A program made the translations under genes and the position numbers. A stretch of DNA of 64,000 nucleotides from Pseudomonadota bacterium (GTDB lineage: Bacteria; Desulfobacterota; Binatia; Binatales; Binataceae), in assembly GCA_021324885.1 (NCBI GenBank), contig JAJPIF010000030.1:1-64000 (forward strand), in the 5' to 3' direction. The notes under the pieces are model-generated. The model had not been told where the DNA came from, made no database searches, and worked only from the letters and a program-made list of their open reading frames with translations. Shown here piece by piece: positions 57,063 through 64,000 of the stretch. Each line of letters begins with the position of its first letter. Positions within the stretch are counted from its first letter, which is position 1.

Positions 57063-59005
57063 CGCCGGCTCATCTCGTGGACCATCTCGACCAGCGCGAT
57101 CACATTATCGACCGGCGTTTCGGGCAGGATGCCGTGGCCGAGATTGAAGATATGCCCTGGACGGCCGCCCGCCTGATCGAGAATCGCCTTGGCACGGGCG
57201 CGAATTTCGTCCAGGCTGGCGAACAGCGCGATCGGATCGAGGTTACCCTGCACGGCCACTGCATGGGCAAGGCGCGACCACGCTTCGCCCAGCTTGACGC
57301 GCCAATCCAGTCCGATCACGTCGCCGCCCGCCTCGCGCATCAGTTCAAGCAGGTTGCCCGTGATCGTGCCGAAATGGATCACTGGTACGGAGGCGGGCAA
57401 ACGGTGGATTATGTCGGCAGTGTAAGGCAGCACGAAATTGCGATAATCGTCGGGACCAAGGCTGCCGACCCAGCTATCGAAGAGCTGGATAATATCAGCG
57501 CCGGCCTCGATCTGCATGGTGAGATAATCAGTTGTGACCCGCACGAGCATCCGCATCAGCGCGGCCCAGACCTCGGGATGGTTGTACATCAGGCGCTTGG
57601 TGGCCAGGTATTGGCGTGAGGCGCCGCCTTCGATCATGTAGGACGCCAGCGTGAAAGGCGCGCCGGCAAAGCCGATCAGCGGGACCCTGCCGGCCAGCGC
57701 CTTGCGCGCGATCCTGATTGCCTCGGCCACAAAGCCCAGGGCGCCGGGCACATCGATTTTTCCGATACGCTGCAACTCGGCCAGGCTGCGCACTGGACGA
57801 TCGATCACTGGACCGTCGCCGCGCTCGTAATGCAGTCCGACGTTCATGGGCAGCAACGGCAGCAGGATGTCGGCAAAAATGATCGCGGCATCGACGTTGA
57901 GGCGTTCGACCGCGGTGACGGTTACTTCGGCGGCGACTTCTGGACGCTGGCACATTTCAAGAAACGAGAGGCGATCGCGCACGCGGCGGTATTCAGGCAT
58001 GTAGCGCCCCGCCTGACGCATCAGCCAGATCGGAGTGTAGGGGACGGACATCATCCGGCACGCGCGCAGCATCGGATGGTTGTCGAAGGGCCGCGGCGCC
58101 GGCTCCGTTCTGACCGGCCGATCGGTGACGGTACTCGCCGCGCCAATCCGTTTGCGCGCCAGCAATTCAGCCGCTTGCGACGCCGCTTCCCTGACCAGAT
58201 GGCCTAGCTTGGGATGCGCCGGTTCGAGATCAACGCTCAGGCCGTGATCGCGCAGCGCGGCGGAACACACCGGACCGACCGACCCCAGCACCATCGCGCC
58301 CAGGCCGCGGCGGACCTCCTGTGCGCAGCCCTCGGCCTCGGCAACCTGGAGTGCGTGCACCACCTGGGTCGCGCTGGTGAACAGGGCGACCTCGGCGTTG
58401 CCCGACGCGATTGCGGCGAGCGCGCCGCGCAGCGGGCCGCGATCCTCGGGCAGCGCCCATCGATAAACCGGCACCAGCATCACGGTGGCGCCGCGCGCCT
58501 CCAGTCCCGCGATCAGCTCGCGGTTGGAAATACCGTATTCCTGGACCGCAACGCGCTGGCCCGCCAGATCCGTCCGCCGGGCGAGTTCCGACAGCAGCTC
58601 GCGCCAGGTGTTGGGTTGGGCGATTTCCACCGCCGGTACGATACCGGCGTTGCGCAGCACCCGCGCCGGTTTGGGTCCGCGCGCGACCGTTGTAATACGC
58701 CGCAGCGCCTGCGCCAGCACTTCCTGCGGATAAACGGACGCGAGCAGATCGAAGAGCGCCTTCACCCCCACGCCGGTCAGAAAGATAACCACGTCAAGTT
58801 CGTTCGCCATCAAGGCCCGCGCGAACTTGAACGCCGCGGGATTTTCGACCAGCGGCACTTCGCGCATGGACGGCGCCACAATTGGAATTCCGCCGTGCCG
58901 TTCGATCAGCCGGCCCGCCTCGGATGCCATCCGGCTTTCGAAACACACAACGCGCAGGCCGGCAAAGCCTTTGTCTGGTCGCGAAGTTTCAGGGACAGCT
59001 TCCAT
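57059..59005 (-). CDS. Fused uroporphyrinogen-III synthase and uroporphyrinogen decarboxylase
   Basis: A 648-residue two-domain protein. Residues about 15-285 form the HemD fold: GLRVVCFESRMASEAGRLIERHGG, FLTGVGVKALFDLL, VAVQEYGISNRELIAGLEARGATV, ALFTSATQVVHAL and a GSVGPVCSAALRDHGL end. A linker (288-312, Pro/Arg-rich) leads to HemE, residues 313-648: PIWLMRQAGRYMPEYR at 326-340, D379 in FADILLPL, IGFAGAPFTLASYMIEGG, LGHGILPETPVDNV. The two enzymes act in consecutive steps. Separate genes are the norm. The downstream start overlaps, so hemDE-hemH-hemY is an operon. Confidence 0.95.
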   Translation of the reverse strand: MEAVPETSRPDKGFAGLRVVCFESRMASEAGRLIERHGGIPIVAPSMREVPLVENPAAFKFARALMANELDVVIFLTGVGVKALFDLLASVYPQEVLAQALRRITTVARGPKPARVLRNAGIVPAVEIAQPNTWRELLSELARRTDLAGQRVAVQEYGISNRELIAGLEARGATVMLVPVYRWALPEDRGPLRGALAAIASGNAEVALFTSATQVVHALQVAEAEGCAQEVRRGLGAMVLGSVGPVCSAALRDHGLSVDLEPAHPKLGHLVREAASQAAELLARKRIGAASTVTDRPVRTEPAPRPFDNHPMLRACRMMSVPYTPIWLMRQAGRYMPEYRRVRDRLSFLEMCQRPEVAAEVTVTAVERLNVDAAIIFADILLPLLPMNVGLHYERGDGPVIDRPVRSLAELQRIGKIDVPGALGFVAEAIRIARKALAGRVPLIGFAGAPFTLASYMIEGGASRQYLATKRLMYNHPEVWAALMRMLVRVTTDYLTMQIEAGADIIQLFDSWVGSLGPDDYRNFVLPYTADIIHRLPASVPVIHFGTITGNLLELMREAGGDVIGLDWRVKLGEAWSRLAHAVAVQGNLDPIALFASLDEIRARAKAILDQAGGRPGHIFNLGHGILPETPVDNVIALVEMVHEMSRR

Positions 59006-59352
59006 AAAGGTGTAAAACTGCGATTCCAGTTTATCTTGCCGTTTGAAGGCCGTGGGAGTCCAGCCGGAGAATTAGAAAGGGCCCTATGGGAATCCATTGA
59101 ACTTCAGACAATGCCGAATTAGGCTTCCGTGGGTCCGAGCTGATTCTGAGGCGCATCTCCCTCACCACCCGATTCCCTGCCGCCTGAAGCGTCGAGGCGG
59201 CGCAGGCGAAACGGCAGTTTGCGCGGTTTTAAGATTCGATCGCGCTGATGACCAAACCTGTAATGGAGTTTGCAATGAAAGCCGGATGTTTTTGGACGGT
59301 TTTCGGGTCAACTTCGGTGCTTCATCGCCAGCATATGAGATCGGGATTCGCC
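59006..59352. other. Intergenic region between divergent hemDE and mlaA
   Basis: 347 bases without a convincing gene. It must contain the promoters for the heme operon (minus) and mlaA (plus). No strong -35/-10 pair, operator or riboswitch was recognised. In-frame upstream extensions of mlaA enter this region but lack features. Confidence 0.5.
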
Positions 59353-60315
59353 ATGCCGCAAAGCCTATTCAAGTCGATGCTCCTGCTGGTGGCGGCATTC
59401 ATCGCTTCATGCGCGCCGCAGCAGCCGATTCGGCATCGCGCTATCGCACAGGATCCTCCACCGGCGGCCGAATCGTCGAGAACCGGGCGCTCGCTCAACG
59501 AATTAACGCCGTGGCACGAGCTGTCGGCACCCGCCACTTCGTCAAACGATAAAGCGATGCGCGCCAAGCCGCAAACCAGCAAACTGGCCGAGACTCCGGC
59601 CGACCGGCAGGAGGCGCCGCAGGAATCGTTTCAAGCCGACAGGGCCGATCAAACTGAACCCCTGGACCAGGATACCACGCCTTACGATCCACTCTCGACG
59701 CTGAATCAAAAAATTCTCGCCTTCAACGTGTTCTTTGACGATCACGTGGGCAAACCGGCGGGGCGGGCCTGGGCATTCGTGGTGCCCTATCCGGCACGGC
59801 TGCATATCCGGACCTTTTTCCGCAACACGGCCGAGCCGAAAAACATGATCAACTGCATGCTCCAGAGCCGTTTCCACGATGCCGGCGTTACGGTGGAGCG
59901 CTTCACCCTCAACAGCACGCTGGGTGTGGCGGGGTTTTTCGACGTCGCGCAGGACTGGTTTGGGCTTGAGCGCAAGGCGACCGATTTCGGTCTGACCGAG
60001 GCGCATCATTCGGTAAACTTCGGTCCTTACCTGATGGCGCCGGTGGGCGGTCCGACCTCGTTGCGGGACGCGGCGGGCTCCGCTATCGACGGGCAGTTCA
60101 ACGCGCTGGTGGTACTGGCATACCTCGTACCCTCGATTGCGCTGTTGCCCATCACGGCAGGTCTGGGATTGATCGCGGCCGTCAATGAGCGCTCGCTGCA
60201 CCTGGACACGTTCGACGACGTCAATCGCTATACGATCGACCTGTACGGCGCTATTCAGGATTACTACTACCAAAGAAGGAATCATGACGAGTCGCCCCCG
60301 GGCAGCAGCGAGTAG
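59353..60315 (+). CDS. mlaA: MlaA-family outer-membrane lipoprotein
   Basis: The 320-residue lipoprotein (from ATG 59353) starts with a signal MPQSLFKSMLLLVAAFIASC, with lipobox IASC. A 90-residue acidic/Gln-rich linker precedes the MlaA domain: YDPLSTLNQKILAFNVFFDDHVGKPAGRAW, FRNTAEPKNMINCMLQ, LNSTLGVAGFFDVAQ, and GFGLYLM-like NFGPYLMAPVGGPTSLRDAAGSAID. MlaA extracts mis-placed phospholipids from the outer leaflet and hands them to the Mla pathway. Homologous to VacJ. It fits the diderm envelope and the DUF748 and LolA genes in the window. Confidence 0.93.
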   Translation: MPQSLFKSMLLLVAAFIASCAPQQPIRHRAIAQDPPPAAESSRTGRSLNELTPWHELSAPATSSNDKAMRAKPQTSKLAETPADRQEAPQESFQADRADQTEPLDQDTTPYDPLSTLNQKILAFNVFFDDHVGKPAGRAWAFVVPYPARLHIRTFFRNTAEPKNMINCMLQSRFHDAGVTVERFTLNSTLGVAGFFDVAQDWFGLERKATDFGLTEAHHSVNFGPYLMAPVGGPTSLRDAAGSAIDGQFNALVVLAYLVPSIALLPITAGLGLIAAVNERSLHLDTFDDVNRYTIDLYGAIQDYYYQRRNHDESPPGSSE

Positions 60316-60332
60316 ATGCAGCAATGGCCGGC

Positions 60333-60366
60333 GGCGCGGCCCGTTGGGGGGAGACGGGACCGCGCC
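60333..60366. terminator. GC-rich hairpin between convergent genes
   Basis: GGCGCGG (60333-60339) pairs with CCGCGCC (60360-60366); the helix continues with CCCGT (60340-60344) to ACGGG (60354-60358) after a bulged A. It lies between convergent mlaA and the kelch gene and could stop transcription both ways. No T-tract. Confidence 0.45.
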
Positions 60367-60388
60367 CCCAGCCTGCGGGAGCAAACGC

Positions 60389-62728
60389 TTAGCGCGTGAT
60401 CTCGGCCGGACCCGTTTTGGGCGGAGTAAGTCCAGCCGCGGCGCGCCTCGCCATCTGACCCCACGTCCCAGTTGTGCTCGGCTCGAGGCATCCCATCCCG
60501 TATGCGGCGCGCGCATCGGGCATGCTGGCCGTCAGGGTGAATTGGCCAGTCTTCGGGTCGAAAATTTCGGCACTATTGGTAATTGAGCCGGAGCTATCGA
60601 AACCGCCGGCGATCAGTACCTCGCCGCTGGCCAGAAGCGCGGCCTGATGCTGATAGCGGGGGAAGTTCATGTTGCCGGCCGCGGTGAATGTTCCCGTGGC
60701 AGGATTGTAGATTTCCGCGCTGGCCAGGACCGTTCCCGACGCGTCGTCGAGGCCGCCGCTGATCAGCACTGTCCCGTTGGCCAGCAAAATTGCGCTGTGC
60801 CCGCGCCGGGGCACGCTCATGCTGCCGGTAGCGGTGAAGGTTTTGGTCGCGGGATCGAACAACTCCGCGCTGGCGGTTGCGCATCCGCCGCAGCTTGCGG
60901 ACGGCGACGCCCCGCCCGCGATCAGGACGGTCCCGTTGGAAAGCACGGTTGCGGTCGCGCCTTGTCGGGCCGTCGTCATCGAACCGACTGGCTCGCTGCC
61001 CGCGCCCGCGGCATCGTACAGCTCAGCAGTGGCAAGCAGCCCGCTATTGTCGGCGCCGCCGGCGATCAGCACGGTCCCATCCTTGAGCACCGCCGCCGCC
61101 GGAGCGATCCGCGCGTTCTGCATGCTCGCGGTCAGAGTGAACAGGCCGGTGGCGGGATCGTAAATCTCAGCCAGATCGACCGCGGAAAAATCCGCATTCT
61201 GCCCGCCCGCGACCAGAACCGTGCCATTGTTGAGCAGCACGGCGGCGTGCTCCATGCGCGGGCTGTTCATGGTTCCCGTCAGAGAGAAAGTCGAGGTCCT
61301 GGTGTCGTACAGCTCGGCGCTCGCCATCGCCCGCACGGAAAGCGCATCGTGGCCGCCGGCAATCAGAACGGTTCCGTTGTTAAGCACGGTCACTGAATGT
61401 TCCACCCGCGGATACGCCATCGGCGCGGTCGTGGTGAACACGCCCGTTGCCTCATCATAAAGTTCAGCGGTAGCCAGGGCAGGGTGGACGCCGGAGGCGT
61501 CAGTCGTGTTATCGATTCCACCCGTAATCAGCACTTCATACGCTGCCGCGGCGGTTGGTGTGGCGGTCGGCACTCCGCTGGCCGTCGGCGACGCCCAGGG
61601 TGTCGGGGTGGCGAGTGGACTCGGTGTGGCAATGGGAGTCACGGTCGCAACAGCACCTGAGCTGCTCAGGATGAATGCGCCACCCGGATCGTTACCAGAA
61701 CTGGTGAAGGGGAGAAATGGCGGATTGATGGCTTGTACATACGCGGGTCCGGGGACAGCAGCGGGGGGAATGGCAAATCGAAATTCGGTGTCGCTTACCA
61801 GCGTCAGCGCAATCGCCGGAGCGCCGTCTGCGCTCACACCGCCCAGATTCACAACTTTGCCGCTTTGGACATTATAGAAATTGATCGCCGTCAGAGTGGA
61901 AAAGCCGGTTCCGTCCACCACCAGCGTGCTGCCCGTCTGAGTGACGGACATGACATGGACGCGGCTTCCGATCGGCACCGATACGGCGTTGCTTTTTTCG
62001 CTGTACAGGCCGTCGGCGCCGCGATTGCTGACCTGGAAAGCGGCTGGCCCCACTGGTACCGCGTCAGGACCCGAGGCCGGCAGGATCAGGCTGATCGAAG
62101 CGGCAGTTAGACCGGGGTCGCCTGCATTGATGAAGAAGGGGCCGACTTTGCCACCGAGGCACGCGCAGAAAATATCGACCGCGACGCCATTGACGGTGTC
62201 GAAGCCGCTGCCCTGCAAGGTGACTTCCGAACCCGGCGCCACCACGGTTTCGACGTTGTCCACCGCATAGTTTGGATTAACGCTGTCGGACGCCAGCGGC
62301 ACGCCGTTGATCGCTGTGATGGTCGGAATGCCGGCCGCCGCCGATCCGGCAAGCTGCGCCGTGACGATATTGGACGCAGCGTAATTCTGGTCGGTGTCGA
62401 CCACCTGGAAGGCGCCAACTCCGTTGCCCAGCGACACGCTGGCAGGTACGCCCACGCTGAGTGAAGTGGGGGTGACGGCCGCCGGTGTGAGCGGACCATA
62501 ATTGACGATGCCTGCCGCCGTGGATACGAAGAAGTTGATTTTGGCAGCTCCGCTGAATCCGCTTCCCTCAATCTTCGCCATCGCTCCTACCCACACCGGG
62601 GACGGGATGGATGTTATAGCCGGACTGGCCGCATTTGCGCTCCCAATCAGCACTTGATGGAAACCGGCCAAAAGCACCAGCGCGGTCAGAATTCGGGTGG
62701 CCGATGAAGTGTCTTTCCTGGCTCTCAT
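60389..62728 (-). CDS. Secreted protein with IPT/TIG-like domains and seven kelch repeats
   Basis: A 779-residue protein. Residues 1-33 are a signal peptide (cleavage near SANAAS). Residues about 35-355 hold about three IPT/TIG-like beta domains (EGSGFSGAAKINFF, LQGSGFDTVNGVAVDIF, DGTGFSTLTAINFY). A Thr/Pro-rich linker (about 365-400, ATPSPLATPTPWASPT) leads to seven kelch repeats (about 400-745), each built on T/EVLIxGG...AE(L/I)YDxxTGxFxxTxSMxxxR. Seven blades make a closed beta-propeller. Likely an extracellular or surface binding protein. Partner unknown. Confidence 0.85.
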   Translation of the reverse strand: MRARKDTSSATRILTALVLLAGFHQVLIGSANAASPAITSIPSPVWVGAMAKIEGSGFSGAAKINFFVSTAAGIVNYGPLTPAAVTPTSLSVGVPASVSLGNGVGAFQVVDTDQNYAASNIVTAQLAGSAAAGIPTITAINGVPLASDSVNPNYAVDNVETVVAPGSEVTLQGSGFDTVNGVAVDIFCACLGGKVGPFFINAGDPGLTAASISLILPASGPDAVPVGPAAFQVSNRGADGLYSEKSNAVSVPIGSRVHVMSVTQTGSTLVVDGTGFSTLTAINFYNVQSGKVVNLGGVSADGAPAIALTLVSDTEFRFAIPPAAVPGPAYVQAINPPFLPFTSSGNDPGGAFILSSSGAVATVTPIATPSPLATPTPWASPTASGVPTATPTAAAAYEVLITGGIDNTTDASGVHPALATAELYDEATGVFTTTAPMAYPRVEHSVTVLNNGTVLIAGGHDALSVRAMASAELYDTRTSTFSLTGTMNSPRMEHAAVLLNNGTVLVAGGQNADFSAVDLAEIYDPATGLFTLTASMQNARIAPAAAVLKDGTVLIAGGADNSGLLATAELYDAAGAGSEPVGSMTTARQGATATVLSNGTVLIAGGASPSASCGGCATASAELFDPATKTFTATGSMSVPRRGHSAILLANGTVLISGGLDDASGTVLASAEIYNPATGTFTAAGNMNFPRYQHQAALLASGEVLIAGGFDSSGSITNSAEIFDPKTGQFTLTASMPDARAAYGMGCLEPSTTGTWGQMARRAAAGLTPPKTGPAEITR

Positions 62729-63309
62729 GGTTTTGTTCTGGACACACCGCTTGTCGGTCCAGAGCCCCCTTTCGTTTCATCGATTCGCAGGCCTGTAGAG
62801 CAACCCTCGTGCCCCGGGTCGCAGGCTATTGAATCGCTGGTTTGGGAAACCCGAGCTGGATGCGCGGCAATGCGGACGACTGGCCACGAATCTGCGCCAT
62901 CCTAAGCTTAGATGAGCCGTGCCTCGCTTTACCGCCTTTCGGGGCAATCAGACGGTCGGTCTGCCTGATCTTTTTGTAGCGTTGGCGAAGGTCGGGGCAG
63001 GTGCTTGCTGGCGCCATCGGATGGTGGACCGCCCAGCAGGTTGGCGCACGCGCAATGGTGCGGACGTCTGCAGCAAGCGCCACAGATCCAGCAGTCCTGG
63101 TAGCGGACCCAACCGGGCTATCGATTCGGTTCGAGCGCCTTTGGCTGAATAATTGGCAATGGCATTTTCTGAGATTTTGTTACAGCCAGTAAGGAACATA
63201 TTCATGCAGCATAATGGCGTAGCTCGGAATAGGCCCTGGACCTAAAAATTCCAGCTTTTGCGGCCCTATCCGCTGACGGAGAAGCCAGGTAGTGACTGGA
63301 TCGAACACA
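62729..63309. other. Intergenic region between divergent kelch and PAS genes
   Basis: 581 bases with no convincing gene: frames of about 60-85 codons on both strands have no supporting features. A CATAAT (-10-like) lies at 63210-63215 but lacks a good -35. It should hold the promoters of both neighbours. Confidence 0.5.
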
Positions 63310-64000
63310 ATGCTAACCGCGCCTGATATGACGGTGGGCGAGCAGGCGGCTTTCCTCAAGACGATTCTGGAAAGCTCGACTGAGTATTCCATCGTCGCCA
63401 AGGACTTAAACGGCAACATTCTGGCCTGGAACGAAGGCGCCCGCCGGATCTACGGCTATGCGTCCGAAGACGTGATCGGCAAGAGCGCCTTTATTCTGCA
63501 TCATCCGGAGGACGTGGCGAGCGGTCGCGCGCAGGCCATTTTGGACGAGGTACGGGCCAACGGCAAATGGTCGGGGGAGCTGCGCCGGCTGCGGAAAAAC
63601 GGAGTAGTGTTCAGCGCGCTGGTGACGATCACACTGCGTCACGCGGCGGATGGCAACCCGGTCGGCTTCACCATGATTTCCCAGGATTTGACTGAAAGGC
63701 AGCGCATCCTGCAGGAACTCAAGGAATCGCACGAATACAACCGCGGGCTGATCGAATCCAATATCGACGCGCTGATGATCACCGATCCGCTGGGAATCAT
63801 CAGCGACGTCAACCGGCAGATGTGCGAAATGACCGGCTACACGCGCGAAGAGCTGGTCGGCAGCCCCTTCAACAATTATTTCACCGATCCCATCCGCGCT
63901 GAAGAAGGCATTCGCAGGGTGCTGGCGGAGGACCGCGTCACCAATTACGAACTGGTGCTGCGCTCGCGTACCGGCAAACGCACCGTCGTCTCGTTCAACG
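63310..64000 (+). CDS. PAS-domain sensor protein, truncated by the window end
   Basis: The frame from ATG 63310 is open to the window end (230 codons, no stop). It encodes at least two PAS domains: EYSIVAKDLNGNILAWNEGARRIYGYASEDVIGKSAF with VFSALVTITLRHAADGNPVGFTMISQDLTERQ, then NIDALMITDPLGIISDVNRQMCEMTGYTREELVGSPF. Such repeats usually precede a histidine kinase, diguanylate cyclase or other output domain, which lies outside the window. ATG 63328 (the seventh codon) is another possible start. It is divergent from the kelch gene. Confidence 0.88.
   Translation, partial: MLTAPDMTVGEQAAFLKTILESSTEYSIVAKDLNGNILAWNEGARRIYGYASEDVIGKSAFILHHPEDVASGRAQAILDEVRANGKWSGELRRLRKNGVVFSALVTITLRHAADGNPVGFTMISQDLTERQRILQELKESHEYNRGLIESNIDALMITDPLGIISDVNRQMCEMTGYTREELVGSPFNNYFTDPIRAEEGIRRVLAEDRVTNYELVLRSRTGKRTVVSFN

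Noticed and set aside
1-64000. tRNA genes and CRISPR arrays
   Set aside because: No cloverleaf T-arm pattern and no regularly spaced repeats were seen on reading either strand. A dedicated search was not possible here.

Overview
The window is a GC-rich bacterial chromosome segment with tightly packed genes on both strands. The cell is a diderm: it encodes LolA, MlaA, several lipobox lipoproteins and a very large AsmA-like/DUF748 envelope protein. No tRNA, rRNA or CRISPR array was seen. The housekeeping order (SRP RNA-dnaX-ybaB-recR and tmk-holB-ricT-metG), the phosphatidylcholine synthase and the large load of class III CoA-transferases and luciferase-like monooxygenases resemble Candidatus Binatota or another lineage once placed in Deltaproteobacteria. 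That placement is inference from gene content only.

Layout. 1-106 looks like the end of an insertion sequence. 229-9680 is mostly housekeeping: SRP RNA, dnaX, ybaB, recR, an orphan S53-peptidase propeptide protein, pirin, a CoA-transferase, lolA, rimO, a DksA/TraR-type zinc protein and an Mrp-like ATPase. 9947-15539 holds an N-formylglutamate-amidohydrolase-like fusion overlapping phosphatidylcholine synthase, an SDR, a universal stress protein and an aldo-keto reductase. 15845-22526 is catabolic: a double-domain CoA-transferase, an SDR, a zinc alcohol dehydrogenase, a GST-like protein and another CoA-transferase. 22610-26239 has Fur with a small unknown partner, UspA, a Nudix hydrolase and a luciferase-like monooxygenase. 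26421-31441 is prepilin peptidase followed by the tmk-holB-ricT-metG run.

31672-53396 is the accessory, catabolic core. It has two CoA-transferase gene pairs, a single CoA-transferase, an SMP-30 lactonase, a DUF1214 protein, a second luciferase-like monooxygenase, a decayed MFS fragment and the DUF748 protein. It ends in a module of TetR regulator, amidohydrolase, double CoA-transferase, DUF35 protein and thiolase-fold protein. 53409-59005 (minus strand) is a heme cluster with a fused hemD-hemE, hemH, hemY and then dinB. 59353 to the end holds mlaA, a secreted seven-kelch-repeat protein and the start of a PAS-domain sensor cut by the window edge.

Main observation: nine CoA-transferase genes carry eleven CaiB/BaiF domains. 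By motif register against formyl-CoA transferase (catalytic Asp169), eight domains keep the Asp and three do not. Each of the three lacking it is paired with an Asp-bearing partner: two as adjacent gene pairs and one as the N-terminal half of a fusion. This points to heteromeric enzymes with one non-catalytic half, as in benzylsuccinate CoA-transferase BbsEF. One of them is directly coupled to a DUF35/thiolase-fold pair that looks like a retro-aldolase (Ltp2-type), which together suggest an acyl-CoA side-chain or ring-cleavage pathway of unknown substrate.
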